DNA of 64,000 nt from Odontesthes bonariensis (lineage: Eukaryota > Chordata > Actinopteri > Atheriniformes > Atherinopsidae), in NCBI RefSeq assembly GCF_027942865.1, contig NC_134514.1, positions 4,564,115 to 4,628,114 on the forward strand, read 5' to 3'. The translations under genes were made by a program, and so were the position numbers. This document shows positions 22,120 to 34,526 of the stretch, piece after piece (positions within the stretch are counted from its first letter, which is position 1; the number at the start of each line of letters is the position of its first letter). The notes beneath the pieces were generated by a model. That model had not been told where the DNA came from and searched no databases. It saw nothing but the letters and a program-made list of their open reading frames with translations.

Positions 22120-22870
22120 CGCCATAGACGTGGAGCAGAGCCAACTTTCAGAGAGGCCACTTCAAACACCTGCCACTGATCATCAATGGTTCTGCTGCAG
22201 AGAGAGACAAAATTACTTTCAGGGAACATCAGAGGGGGCCTCCCCTGGAACACCAACACTTCCTTCACAAAAGCTGCCAAGTGCACATTCAAACAGCGGG
22301 ACCATCAACAGCATCTTCTCCATCCGCATTACTGTGTGGGGAGGAAGCAACATGTACAAGAGAGCCATGCAGTGAATGGTGAACACAGCTATGAAGATCA
22401 AACATCAATGCACCCCTCCAAGACTTACACAGCACCCACAAAGCAACTCACCCCGCACATAATCTCTTCAGCCTTCCACCCTCTGGGAAGACGTACTGGA
22501 GCCTACATTCCTTCCAAACCACTAAAGTCACCAACAGCCCCTACCCCTGACCATGAGGAAGCTATGGTCTGCAGAAACTAAAACTCACATGGGACTCAAA
22601 TGATATTTATAAATTGTAACAATTGCTGCACTTATGATAGCTCATAACAACACAACATCCCTCATATGTAATTATATATTGCTGGCTTGCATTGCATGTT
22701 ATTGTCCACCCTATCCCTGTCTAGACATGGGTTAGTGAGAAATGTAATTTCAATTACTTTCCATGTCCATAATATATAAAGTAACCGACAATAAACCGGA
22801 CTTCGACTTTTTCTTCCTCGATACAAAATGCATTATGCTTCATGTAATGCAATATGACTGGGACAGTTGT
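22120..22870. repeat. Unassigned repeat in the last intron of gene copy 1
   Basis: The 890-base intron between exons 9 and 10 contains a block (recurring at 39090-39830) with plus-strand frames including HIISSAFHPLGRRTGAYIPSKP and an AATAAA-bearing tail. It resembles the end of a LINE, but the class is uncertain. Confidence 0.4.
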
Positions 22871-25800
22871 GTTATTTACACAATCAAAAACATGTTCCCT
22901 TAGATCGCCAAGTGTGAAAAACTGTCATAGTTCAACTTGCATAAGACATCTGTCATACCCTTTTTTGTTGTTGCCTGTGGTCGGTCAACATTGCTGTTGT
23001 GATCCATGATGGCAAGTTGGGTGCGGGCCCTCATGCCGTCGTAGCCGTAATGAACTCTCTTCTCAGCATATTTCAGCATGGCTGAATGGTACACCTCCAG
23101 AGATCCTGTGTAAAAGCAGACATGCACCCAAAAACAGATATTCTAAAGACAAGCAAAGCCATTCCAATGTGCTAGGTCTTGGTGCACAGTTGTATTTTAA
23201 ATACTGTAGCAGATGATGATGCAGTCAAATGTGTTGACTCCTTAGCTTAGAAGACCATTAGAGATTAAATATTTTTATGTGAGTAAATGAATACCGGTGA
23301 GCTTGAAGAGTGTCATTTGCTTCAGGTCTCTTAGAAGGTCCTTATCCATCACTACTGTCTGCAGTCCAAGGAAAGCGGGCGAGTTTTTGTCCAGCCACTT
23401 CTTGCGCTTCTGCTGTTCCTCGGTTAGTGGTGGATGAGGGCAAGTGCATTCGGCACCACCATCTTCCCATCTGTGAATACCACAGATGTGGTGGAGAAGA
23501 CCCGTCCAACGACGAACACAGACCTTTGAAAGGCAGAGCCAATAACAAATCACAATCATCTTACACAAATCACAGTAAATTCAAAGGGATATGCAGACCA
23601 TCAGAGGTGTCAAACGTAAAAGTGAATTCATGGTGTAAGTACAACACTAGCACATGATATTACATCACATTTACACCATTTTCTCCATTGTACCTAATGA
23701 GTTATATAGACTGTGTGTTATTGAAAAACACTAAAAACCAACAAGAACCGACCACAAACTTGAGCCAACCAGCACAGAGTCAGCTGATCGTAACACAAGT
23801 ACACAAATCTACTGGTTACTCTGATAAGTTACCTATGTAGGAAGGACACTGTGTGTATTTTTTTATTTTTACTTTTGACACCTCTGCAGAACATTTCCTT
23901 TTCAAAAGAAATGAATTTGTAGACCACCTCTGTAATCGTATTGTACTATGTATGCCTCACATTTTGCTATTCACACACACCGACTAAAGGAAACCATGCA
24001 AAGCAGCCATGGGAGTCTGTATCTAACACAACTGCACTTTCAAACCCTGTGGTTGATGACACACCTATACCACATGTATTATCACCATCCCCAAGACCTA
24101 GTTTGATTACATTATTGTTCATCATTACCTCTTCATCTCCCTTGGATGAGTCGCATGAAAAGTACAAATGATTTGTAATGGATCTTATCCATGGCTGAAG
24201 GTCTTTGGTGCCCTTCTTATTGGAAATGGCAGTCAGCTTTTTCTTCACACCTACAAACAAAGCAAAGGATGTTGTGTTTTGTATTTTTCCTTGGCATACA
24301 ATGGCAAGCATAAATTTACAGGTGCAATTGGCTAAACGCAGAAGTTATTGTTCTTATATTTATTTCACCTTTCGCGACGTGCCAAATATCAAATTCGTGT
24401 CGAATACTGCTGTAGTTCTCCCTCATGACTTTGCGAATTGACGGCGATCGGTCAGTTGTCACAACACCAACTTTCAGTCCCCTCTCCAGTAAATAATCAA
24501 GTCCCCTCTGGAACCCTGTCAGCTCCATTGCAACCAAACTGGTTGCCTCGGTAACCTGTAAAGTAACTCATCAACTTCCAAAAAGCCCATGCACTATTGA
24601 CAAGAGATTTCTGAAATTACATTAATTTGCTAAAGGATTTACCTGGACCAACTCAACGTGCACAATTTCCTTTGTGGTGTCATCTTGAAAGCTGTAGGTG
24701 GAATACTTGCTACTGAAACCTGTTGTAATAAATTGAAAAAAGAAAAATGATTAGAGGAACTACACTGCATTTTAGCAGAAAAAAAATGCCATATGCTTGT
24801 GGCTCATGCATACACAAACAATCATAAGAACTCCTCCTCACACACACACTCTTTTGGAGCTCTGATGACACTGTACGGCCTTCCCGTGTGTGTGTGTGCA
24901 TACAGTACAAGGGCAGGCCAGGCATATTGTAACACCAGAGTTCCAATGTATACATGTGTGAGGAGGTGTTCATATGATTGTGTGTTAGAGAAGGAAAGAA
25001 AGAGTGTGTGTTCGTTTGCCGTGTCTGGGAGTGTACGATGAAACTGTGTGTGTGTGCGTGCATGTCAGAGAGAGAGAGAGAGAGAGTGAATGCCCACAAG
25101 TGTACTTATAAGTGGGAAAAGTACTGGAGAACAAATAAGTACAAGTGCCTGTAAAGCATCAGACCTACCGGGGCTGTCACATCTTGCATCACCACAGAGG
25201 TCAATTGTATGGCCCGATGCACAATGTTGCAGGAGACGTTCCATGATTGTTTCATGTTGGTCTCTGTAGGCCTGTTGTATAACCGGTATGAGGACCTCTT
25301 GCATCTTGTAGAACTGTGTATTCTTGGGGATTGGTGTATGTAGAAGATTAGCCCAGTCCAGTAGGGTTGTGTGCGTAGCCCCTGTGAAAAGTATGGATGC
25401 GCTGATGAGGAGGTTATTTTCTGCCATCCCTCGCCGATCAGGGCAGGAAGCCCACGTACCGGAGTGATTATTCAGGCAGTTCCACTGAATTTTTATTTGG
25501 CTTGAATGTGTTGTGGTCCTCGTCTGTGCAACAGCTGCACCACATACTGCACAGATTTGGAAAAGTTGCAGGAGTCTTGATTCACTAACAAGCCACTTCC
25601 TTTCAGCCAACCCATCTCCATTGGCAGAAGCTGAACCAGAATCTCTATCAGGACTTGATTGAGATGATCCACTGGGAGGTAAGTAGCTGATGTCAGAGGG
25701 CTCGTCCTCCAGTGACATCTCCTGAAAGCTCACACTCATCTCCGAGGCAGCGACATCTTCTTCAGCTTCCTGTGGAATGTGATCATGTGGATGGCACGTT

Positions 25801-26308
25801 TACAATTACAGTTTAGGATGTTACGTTGGAAATCATGGCCAAAGTGTAGATAACTAAAATTACTCACGTGTGTATCAATCCATGTTGAGGTCTTGGGGAC
25901 CATCAAACCCTGTGTTGATGTTGTGGCACTGGGATCCTTGAATATAAAATGCACACACGCTTATTTATGAGATCAATGACAATGAGTCCATTTACACATT
26001 ATGGGTTTGGAAACGGGATGAAACCATGGCAGACTTACCACTGTTTGCTTGCAAGAAGGAGGTCTTGCTAGGTACATCCCAGACAGTGATGGCCTCGTCT
26101 GTGCAGTGGAATGTTCCGGACTTGTGAGAAGTAGTCAGACTGTCTTGGAAGTTGGCTATTCCTGATGTCCTGGGCCCGTGTGTAGCCTTCATTGGTGTAG
26201 ACTGTGGGCATGCAGCTAATTCTGGTCCTGAAACAGTGGGAAACTCACCACTCCTCTAAAGATGAGAAACAAAAAAAGAGGATGGAGTGACAAGACAGTG
26301 GGCTACAC

Positions 26309-26616
26309 CAGTGGGTTTCAAAGTGGGGGCCGCGGCAATTTGGAAGGAAAAGTATGGCAAAACAAAAACAAAAAAATAATTAATGTATAACAAAATAAAC
26401 AAAAAAGCTAAAATATCCTCATTACAATAATATATTGCATCTGAGCATCTCTGAGCATTACTACTATTACTGTTATTTTTATATATCCCAGTGGGGCACT
26501 GACACACAGACTATGGTTGTGAAAGGGGGTGCACAACCCATGTCAGGGCAGGGGGCCGTGTCTGGAATCTACCAGTATATGGGGGGCCTTGTCATGGTAA
26601 AGTTTGGGAACCCCTG
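26309..26616. mobile_element. hAT MITE in intron 1 of gene copy 1
   Basis: 308 bases with ends CAGTGGGTTTCAAAGTGGGGG and CAGGGGTTCCCAAACTTT (inverse). Flanks are GGCTACAC (26301-26308) and GGCTAAAC (26617-26624), an 8-bp target duplication with one change. The orthologous insert is at 43251-43558. Confidence 0.9.
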
Positions 26617-26890
26617 GGCTAAACAACAACCTACTGATATCTCAGTTCTCTCTACATATTTCACCCATGATAACAACTTACAGCCATTCTCAAGCCAAAA
26701 TCCATACCTCCTAACATGTTCTACAAATTGGAAGGCATTGTTACTCACTTTGCTTGTGCTGAAAAATGCTATAAATAGAGCACAAAGTTTGTATGATCAT
26801 CGAATAAAACCAGTCTAAGGACTTGACTAACAATCACCTACTGAACACGTCAAATAGCAAACAAAAGCACCTTGCAATCATGGCCTTCCC

Positions 26891-27474
26891 TAGCCTGGCG
26901 ACGCCATCCTACGCACATCCGCCCAAAGATTTTGGCTCCGCACATAATCTGGCCCAATCCCCCTCCCTCGGTTCGCTCAGTGTTTTGCCAATCAGCAAAC
27001 AGTTGAGAGTGGTGACGCAGAAGTCGCGCGCCGGAGTCCATTGTAGTTCAACTGCAGCGGAAATAAACATGGCGACGGAAGAAGAGACGCTAGAAGCTAT
27101 CCATGAAGTTGTCTCAACTCTTGAGAGCATTACACAATTAAAACAAGAGCAAGAGGAATGCCTCGTCAATTTTGTTAGTGGGAAGGATGTCGTAGCTCTC
27201 CTTCCAACTGGCTTTGGGAAAAGTTTGATTTATCAAATGGTACCGGTATAATGAAAGCGGATGTGGGAAGCGTGATTCGCGAGCTAGAGCCTCGCGAGAG
27301 TAAGCATGAACCTCGGCGCATAACCTACGTCCTTTCTAAACATTACTGATTGGTTAAGGGAACTCCAATGAATTTAAGTTGCTGAGTAAGGTCCCACCCT
27401 CCATGGAAACGGATTCCTCTTGGGGTTTTTCCAGACTGTTTGACGGAGTCAACAGTCGGCTTTCGCCCAGGCTA
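26891..27474. mobile_element. DNA element with TAGCCTGG ends carrying a helicase fragment (copy 1)
   Basis: 584 bases bounded by TAGCCTGGCGACG and, inverted, TAGCCTGGGCGA. GGCCTTCCC flanks both ends (26882-26890 and 27475-27483), a 9-bp target duplication. It lies 40 bases from the THAP exon's splice donor. Superfamily is unassigned; Academ-group elements with helicase genes are one possibility. Confidence 0.75.
27069..27251 (+). pseudogene. SF2 (RecQ-like) helicase N-terminal fragment, copy 1
   Basis: Sixty residues from MATEEETLEAIHEVV, ending in ALLPTGFGKSLIYQMVPV. PTGFGKS is helicase motif I (Walker A) and the Q-rich segment before it fits a RecQ-type Q motif. The remaining motifs are absent; the sequence passes straight into the element's right end. 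It looks like the first exon of an element-borne helicase left after internal deletion. Copy 2 stops four codons earlier. Confidence 0.7.
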
Positions 27475-28601
27475 GGCCTTCCCCACCCAAAGATCAATAA
27501 ACAATTGACATTACCATGGCATTGTCCCCAAGGCTCTTAGCGTTTGGAATAGCGTTTCTCTTCAGGAATCTGTGATTGCCACTTGACGAGGTAAAATCGT
27601 CCTCCATGAAATGCTCGCTGCAGACGCGGTAGTCTCTGCTTCGGAGGGTGTCCAGCGAAGTTTTCATGTCGAGATGGAGCACCAGCATCCACATTCGCAG
27701 CTTCTCATTGGCTGCCTGAGAGGCAGCCGGTGAAAGCTCAGGCCTCTATTACTGCGCATTGTTGCCACAGTGTGGGAAAATGCATTCCCGCACCATTTTG
27801 TGGCTTTACCTACCCCACTTTTCTTCCGTCTTCATGAGCACTGCTATGTTTTGCTTCGCTGCCGGTGAAGTTCCTACTTCCTGCAACTAAACTCACGTGA
27901 CTCCAGCGCAAGACTTGTGAGATCCACAGAAATGAAAGCATTGATCAATATCAATTATTTTGTGGTACCATAAAAATTGTAAATGTCATTAGTCAACTCA
28001 AATCCGACCATTACAGCTCTGTAACTTTATATACATTTATATTGGGAAACACTCAGAACGAGACTTGTATTTGTTTTCAAATCAGTGCAACAACAAAACC
28101 ATATACTGCTAGGTTAGCATTACTTCATGTTGTTTCATGCCCTGTAATATTGTTGTAATGTTTTAAATACTTGAACGCAGTTTTTCTAGAGAAGATAATT
28201 GCTTTGGATATGGGAGTATCGTCCATTGACTGTTTTGGGCTTTCACATGCGCGCGCATACCAACAACCGGTAAGTGACATGCTGTTTATAAAGTTGTTTT
28301 GTAACGTCCCCATGCCAGTAATGTGAGAACCATGCATATGGTTTTGATGGTAAGGCTTGTGACTTTATTGTCGGATGGTTTATAAAGTGGTGTGACGTTT
28401 CTGCTGTGTGCAAGTTGTTGTTTTACGTGGAAGGGTTAGCACTTGCCCCTTAGCCACCACGTATTAGCCTCGCATGACAGGCTGCGCAAACAGCGCAATC
28501 GCCGCACAGGGAGCGCCGATTTGCACCGGTCTGTGTCCTACTGTCAGTATTTGACAACCACTAGCAATGGGATTGCGCTTCAAATTCCCCGGAGTTCCCC
28601 T

Positions 28602-30035
28602 TTAACAAAGCACATTGTATTTTAGCAACAGTGCAAACAGTCTGTGCATATTTACAAACATAAAGTGCATGTCAGGCAACTGCTTTCTCAATAATACAAC
28701 AATACTGCTGTAAATAACATACAAACAGTGTGTAAACAAATGACAAGTCCACAAAAAAAAAAAAAAAAAAAACGGAATTAGCCCAAACAAAAGGATTTTT
28801 ACTGTCGATCCGTTAGACATCTCAGGTCAGTAGCCTTCTTCTCAATGTCAGCAGGTAGCCTGCTGTCTCCGTTTAACAGATGAACAATGGTGTGATGGTG
28901 TATGTTTGTCCCATCCAGCTGCTGATGTTTCATGTTTGTGCCACTAAGTGTCATCACAGATATTAAAGAGCTTCTGCAGGACTTTGAACCTTTAAAATGG
29001 ACATGCCATGATAATGTCCAGTTATTTCATTCTTAATCTTGGGCAGCTGTAGATAAGCTCTGCATCCATTCTAACAACGCATAGTTTGTAATTATTTCAG
29101 AAAGAGGAAGATTTTTTTTCTTGAGGGAAGTCTCTTACTGAAAACAGGACGATTTGGGGGAGAGAGTGTCTTCTAATTGGTCGAATTCCTCTAAGTTATA
29201 CTGGTTAGAAAGCTACAACTCATTAACAAAGAAGAAACTTTGAAAAACACACTATGTTTGTGGGAAGTGTGGATAAATGGCAGCTGAAGCAGAAAACATG
29301 TCCTGCCAAGATCAAAAGGTGATGATGCTTACGGACTCTCCCATTGTCAACCGAGGCTAAGTTGGTAAGGGCTTTTCTTTCAACACAATATGTGAAGTGA
29401 CTATGTTTGCTTATGTGAGCGCCTTCATGTTTCTGAGTGATGGCAGAAGCAACAAATGGATACTTTCGCAATCAAAAACACATTTTCTTGAGGAGGTCTA
29501 CAGAACAAAAACTAAGTCCTGTCCTTTCAGAGGTAGTGGTGGTTCATTTGTCCCAAAAACGTTCCTTTTACAGGATGGATAACGCACACGCCTCTAACTC
29601 AGGCACACTACCTGGAGAATTTAACCATATAAGGAAAGCCAGGAAGTAAAGCGGCCAGGTTGCTAAAAAAACGTCTTGCGGTCGAGAGTTCAAGACGACT
29701 CGATGTGATAACTGCGTTAAACCTGCAGCCAGAAAACATAGAAAAAACACATCAAGGGCCCTTCATTCTTTATGGAATACTTTTGTCTTTTTAAGACCAA
29801 CTGGTTAACATTTTAATTTTGGTTGGATTTTATTGAGTTTGATTATCACAACTTAAATGAAAATCGATTTGAACTGAACCATATCTTAAATGATATTTGT
29901 TGTGATCTGATGATATTAAAAGTAAAACCAAGTTGAATTCAGTAAAAACAAATAGAGAACTAAGATTAATTTCGTGTAGACTGATGAGATTAACCACTTT
30001 ATATGAGAGTTATAGCACTAGGCTGGTAAAATTCA
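28602..30035. other. Tail of unit B, no gene recognised
   Basis: Repeated at 45543-48586 (minus the Harbinger insert). It includes a poly-A tract at 28755, a dispersed repeat (28922-29025) and a segment 29628-29770 that recurs beyond unit D. Confidence 0.5.
28922..29025. repeat. Dispersed repeat, member 2 (inverted)
   Basis: Reverse complement of 11460-11561, about 90 percent identical by eye; third member at 45783-45890. Confidence 0.8.
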
Positions 30036-30050
30036 TATTTTTATTTGAAC
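30036..30050 (-). terminator. U1 3' box (copy C)
   Basis: Minus-strand GTTCAAATAAAAATA, slightly diverged from copies A and B. Confidence 0.6.
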
Positions 30051-30058
30051 AAGTTGAT

Positions 30059-30223
30059 CAGGGGAGAGCGCGAACGCAGTCCCCCACTACCAGAAATTAT
30101 GCAGTCGAGATTCCCACATTTGGGGAATTCGCAAAGGTCAGCACAGCCGAGTGTGCAATGGCTGAGCCTCGCCCTGGGTGAACCACCTTCCTGATCATGG
30201 TGTCTCCCCTGCCAGGTAAGTAT
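30059..30223 (-). ncRNA. U1 snRNA, copy C
   Basis: A 165-nt U1 with intact splice-site pairing region, U1-70K loop (GAUCAGGAAG), U1A loop core (AUUGCAC), Sm site AAUUUCUGG and terminal hairpin. It is identical by eye to copy D. Compared with the human U1 recalled from memory, the stem under loop II reads CAGCC/GGCUG, a compensated change, and the loop is one base longer. DSE, PSE and 3' box are present. Confidence 0.96.
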
Positions 30224-30266
30224 GAGTTGTACAGCTCACTGAGGGGGGAGTCACTCACACACATAC

Positions 30267-30286
30267 TGAGCACACTGATGGTGCTA
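30267..30286 (-). promoter_or_regulatory. U1 proximal sequence element (copy C)
   Basis: Same 20-mer as the other copies at -44 to -63. Confidence 0.7.
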
Positions 30287-30417
30287 ACAGTCTGTAAGCT
30301 AACTAACCCAGAGGCTACAGAGGCTGGGAGGACTCTACAAGATCTGAATACAGAGGAAACTCATCTGTGGACACACACAGATTATTAACACTTTATTTCT
30401 ACTAAAAACGGCTCCTG

Positions 30418-30446
30418 TTTCCCATAATGCATTGCTGTATTTGCTC
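30418..30446 (-). promoter_or_regulatory. U1 distal element (copy C)
   Basis: Staf/ZNF143-type site plus octamer-like motif at the same distance as in the other copies. Confidence 0.75.
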
Positions 30447-31607
30447 ACAAAAAGCTAACTGAACATCACATCATCTTGTATAAATCAGCCTGTCTGTAAA
30501 TGACCAACAGCCCAACAGGGAGTTCAAGGGAAACTAAGTGAATCAAACTACAATCATAAACTGTTTTGTTCACATCTCACATCCAGATAAAGTATAAAAA
30601 CACACAGATAACATGTTCTGTCTGCTAACTGTGCAACCACTTCCTGTTTCTTTGTTCACTGGTGGGGGGATACTGACAGCCCTCCTGCTGCTGCTGAGTG
30701 TGAACAAGGCTGGATGGTTATGAATGGGATCTTACCAAAATACACATCAAAACCACAAGAATTGTTCCAAATGATGTGGCATCAGATTTTATGTCTTAAT
30801 GTATGAAGAAACATTAAGAAAAAGTAACTTAGATGTTTTTTCAGGCTGTAAAACCACACCAGCTTACAGAGCTCTATCGGTCTCTGGTGGAGAACAGAGG
30901 TAACTGCAGGATATAAACATGAAATAAACTTCTGATCCATTCATTACAGATGGTCCTAATGTTAAATTTAAATACACAATGATTTCACATACACTGGGGC
31001 TAATGAACCTAATATACTGCCAATGAAATATTATATTCAGTTCAATTAAAACCAGTAAAAATATAGTTTAAAAAGACGGCAAAAACAAGTTGAAACAATA
31101 AAAAAGTGGCATTTCTATGCTGATCTATTCCTCTTGTTTGAATCTGGCATCTTACATAAGCAAAACTGCAGCCCAGTGTGTAGTGGGTTGTTTGTTGGTG
31201 GTTGTGTATAGAACTGCACAATTAATCAAATTTTAATCTCAATCTTAATTCTGACTTTTCACATTTACCTTTAAAATGTGTGCTCCACCAACGGATAAAA
31301 ATCTCATCACGCACTCCCTGTTGATCACATGCTTGTTCCAGGCACGGGAACAAGAAGTTTCCTGGATGAAGTTTGGTAGAGTAGCAACATAAAGACAGAT
31401 ATACAACAACAGAGCATCAAAACAAAAATTAAGCAGAGGGCAAAGAGCTTAGTTGGACATACTTTAGATTTAGAGCAAATATTGTTAAACAAGACTAAAT
31501 CAGATGCAAAAAGTTCAGTAGAGTCAGAGTGGAACCCATTAATTTAACCATATGAAACATGTCAACATGCAAAAATAAATATTTCATGTGCATCTCTCTA
31601 ACTGAAG

Positions 31608-31622
31608 CTTTATTTTTCACAC
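31608..31622 (-). terminator. U2 3' box (copy C)
   Basis: Minus-strand GTGTGAAAAATAAAG past the RNA, as in copy B. Confidence 0.65.
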
Positions 31623-31632
31623 TGTGAGGGGG

Positions 31633-31820
31633 GGGTGCACCGTTCCTGGAGATACTGCAATACCAGGTCGATGCGTGGAGTGGACGGAGCAAGCCCCTAT
31701 TCCATCTCCCTGTTCCAAAAATCAATTTAATATATGGTCCCCGGGTAGGGGACGTATCAGATATTAAACTGATAAGAACAGATACTACACTTGATCTTAG
31801 CCAAAAGGCCGAGAAGCGAT
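31633..31820 (-). ncRNA. U2 snRNA, copy C
   Basis: A 188-nt U2 with branch-site recognition GUAGUAUC, Sm site and stem-loops III/IV intact, ending GUGCACCC. It appears identical to copy D. A PSE lies at -43 to -62. The flanking DNA of the three copies has more differences than the RNA, consistent with selection or conversion on the gene. Confidence 0.97.
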
Positions 31821-31862
31821 AACACAAATAGGTCGGAGGAAACTAAGTGATCCTCCGCAACT

Positions 31863-31882
31863 TTATTCTAACTCACGGTTTG
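31863..31882 (-). promoter_or_regulatory. U2 proximal sequence element (copy C)
   Basis: Same PSE 20-mer as copy B at -43 to -62. Confidence 0.75.
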
Positions 31883-32596
31883 AAAAATCAAATACAATAA
31901 GATTTATTTCACAATAAAAACAATAACTATGAATAATGTAGCGCCTGTAACGCCGATGCTGTCCCTAAAAAGTTATTTGAATTAACTAATGTCAACAAAT
32001 GCGGCTTCGCGGCGCTTCCTGGTCACGTGGTACGCTTTAGTCCAATAGGAAGCATCGAAACTTAAATACAGAAAACAACATTTTCCTCACAAACAAGTTA
32101 CAATATGTGCATTACGTTAATATTTGCGTGTAAATTGTCTTTCAGTTGAGCTTAATAATGTCGAACGGATGTGTGCAGTTGAGGGAAAATAATGTTTTTT
32201 CGATTCAGACTGAACAGACAACGCTCCTGCGGTGGCCTCTAATGGAGAACAGAGCTAACAGCTTCATGCTCGGCTCCCTAATTAATTACTCAGCGAATAC
32301 CCAAACGCACCTGCTCGGTGCTGTAGGTGGTCAAACTGAAAACTATTCTTTTTAAAAAGTAACCGTAAAATAATTTTAAGGAGCTCCACAACTATGACCC
32401 AAACACCAACGATAACTTACATACATGCACTGTTAACGGCAGTTAGCTAAAACCTTAATACCACCAGTCCAACAGTTAAAACCAACCGACACTCTCAGAG
32501 AGCAAACTTAATGAGGCCGTTCAGACAATAAGTTAACATTCAATTTAATTAGACGAAAATTCAGCCAGTGGTAAACAGTAAGAAACATGGACCTGT

Positions 32597-32800
32597 TAGG
32601 GTGACCAACTGTCCCGCGTAGCGCGTGCGCGTACAGCGTTCGAGGCCAAAATAGTCCGTCCCGCAAATTCAGAGCTTGTCCCGCATAATTGATTCTTGCT
32701 GGGGTTGTCACTTTCCCCGCGCCACCCAGATAGCCAAACGAGCGTTACTTGACATTTCAGAACAGCACAGTCGCCGCAGACTGTAGAGCTACAACAGATC

Positions 32801-32833
<33 letters not shown>

Positions 32834-33317
32834 CCCTTGCAGTCGCATCTGACAGGCTGGCTGTTATCAAATATTTGTTGTTGCCATGACAATTGACTCA
32901 ACGTTCGCAGTGATGATAAACGTCAATTCACGCGCCTCATCACTAGGCACTTCAGTCAGTCAGTTGGCGCGGCACACTTGGCTAGAACTAGTTGTGGATT
33001 GTGGTTTGTGGATAAAAAAAACACAGGGGAAAATGGCAGTGTAGATGGTAGTGTGTGTCATTGAATGTTCAAAATATTATTGTTATCATTATTATATATT
33101 ACATCACCAATAACAGAAGAATCAATATGTATGTATATATATATAAATTGATATACCATGTAAGGTAGTATGTGCTAGAAATGGGTAAACCACTAAGAGT
33201 CTGGCGGCGGGGCAGCGTCCCCCCTTGTCCCCCATAAACATACCCCTTGTCCCCCCCTTGTCCCCCATAAACATACCCCTTGTCCCCCCTTTGGCTTAGG
33301 AGCAGGTGGTCACCCTA
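32597..33317. mobile_element. hAT element inserted upstream of U2 in unit C
   Basis: 721 bases with terminal repeats TAGGGTGACCA at both ends (inverted) and an exact 8-bp duplication GGACCTGT at 32589-32596 and 33318-33325. Unit D has the empty site (51123-51130) and unit B an excision scar (20315-20327). It contains a CA microsatellite and no transposase. It lies about 780 bases upstream of the U2 start. Confidence 0.93.
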
Positions 33318-33561
33318 GGACCTGTTGAAAATGTCCTTCAAACCGTTGAGGTTAATTAAACCGCTGCTAGCTTAATTAGCTAACTTCAACCGCCCTGCTG
33401 CGTCAAACATTCACAACGCGCGACGAAAAATTAAACAAACTCACCGATATTTTGCTATCTAAATGTTAACACAATAGTCATTCTTACCTAAAAGAACAAT
33501 AGAACATATTAAGTAAACATGAACTCGCTAAAGGCCTCCACTCATCACCAACGTGTTTCAA

Positions 33562-33577
33562 TTTGCGCATGCGCAAA
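33562..33577. promoter_or_regulatory. NRF1-type palindrome (unit C)
   Basis: TTTGCGCATGCGCAAA, as in unit B; the minus-strand splice donor downstream is also kept. Confidence 0.5.
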
Positions 33578-34526
33578 CATCTCAAGTTGAACACATCTTG
33601 TAGCCAATCATCAAACAGAAGTTTTATCTCCAATTTAACTAAAAAAAAAATCTATTTGAAACCCCTCATGTTAACTTTGCTTGTTAACCTCTAAATAAAA
33701 TTGATTGAAGTTGTTTTTTATGTTATTTTTATGTTGTTATTTATTTATTTATTTAATGATTTTATTGCCTTCTTGTGATTTTATGTAGCTGTGAAGCACT
33801 TTGAATTGCCTTGTGTACAAATTGTGCTCTATAAATAAATTGCCTTGCCTTTTTTTTTCTAATAATGACAGCTATCTTAAATGAGCTCTAAATGTAAAAC
33901 AAAGCACATGGTCAATTAGCCTTTTTTTTTTTTAAAGAAAAAAAATATATATATTAAAGGAAATTATCACAACTAGAGTTTTTCTGGAAGAGATTTAAAT
34001 AAGTTTTGAATATGCATTGAAAATAGGTTACATTTTAATCTATTTTCTTTGTCCAAAACTTCAATTAAAAACCTGAAGTCTGCACACTGAAGAAATTTCC
34101 ACCAAATAACCAACTTGGGTTGGTCACCCCAGTGGAACATTATTTCTAGTATGCAGGTTTCATGTTTTCAGCTGGAGATGTCTGCTTTGTGTTCTGTATA
34201 CTAACATACTTTTATGTTGATCATGTTCATTCAGAACGGTTGCATGCACAGGTGAGTCCAGCTACCGTTACAGGTGTACTCGTCCATTTAACTGGACCAC
34301 CATGTTGTTCCAGAGTACATGCACTGGATACTCTGTAGAAAACATTCATGACATTCTGCTGCCTCTAACTTTCTTTTTGGGACATCATGGTGCATGCAAG
34401 TACAGCTGAAATCGCTGCCAAGATGTTGTCTTTAAGTTACTTGAAGGGTGATTTTCTCAGATGAGGCTGCGGTTACAAAAATCAGGATTTTATTAGAGCA
34501 GAGCAACAGCCTGGACATGCTTTAAG

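Larger units (their letters stand above)
21887..27796 (-). pseudogene. THAP + Kolobok-type transposase gene, copy 1 (broken)
   Basis: Same ten-exon structure as copy 2. Exons: 27515-27796 (THAP), 26039-26255, 25868-25936, 25169-25769, 24643-24719, 24369-24555, 24129-24250, 23295-23523, 22959-23105, 21887-22068 (stop). All splice sites are canonical. Exon 1 has a 4-base deletion in the THAP domain (LRHGDNE region) besides the one-base break it shares with copy 2. Exon 2 is 217 bases, two shorter than in copy 2, which shifts the frame. Exons 4-10 remain open, including GDARCDSPG, VTTDRS and SLEVYHS. It is a recently damaged copy; the truncated frames could not give a full protein. Confidence 0.85.
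21814..28601 (-). mobile_element. Kolobok-type DNA transposon, copy 1 (left end not found)
   Basis: The high-coordinate end reads, on the minus strand, TTAA then AGGGGAACTCCGGGG (28587-28605). TTAA is the Kolobok target and AGGGGAACTCC recalls fish Kolobok termini. The matching left terminus was not seen; the MITE at 21557-21813 may have replaced it. The element carries a multi-exon THAP/transposase gene and two younger insertions in its first intron. Confidence 0.6.
17775..30035. repeat. Unit B of the tandem segmental duplication
   Basis: About 12.3 kb: U1, U2, spacer, Kolobok-type gene copy 1, then about 1.4 kb of tail. Unit C repeats the same order directly after it. Relative to C it lacks about 4 kb between 21103 and 21104 (C 34106-38073). 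Confidence 0.9.

Noticed and set aside
24710-25099. Histidine/threonine/serine-rich frames with CA and GA runs in units B and C
   Set aside because: Intronic microsatellites of the Kolobok-type gene.
29573-29725. tRNA-like words (GGATAACGCAC and GAGTTCAAGAC) in the unit tails
   Set aside because: Spacing is too long for a tRNA and no cloverleaf can be drawn; possibly an old SINE, but not supported.
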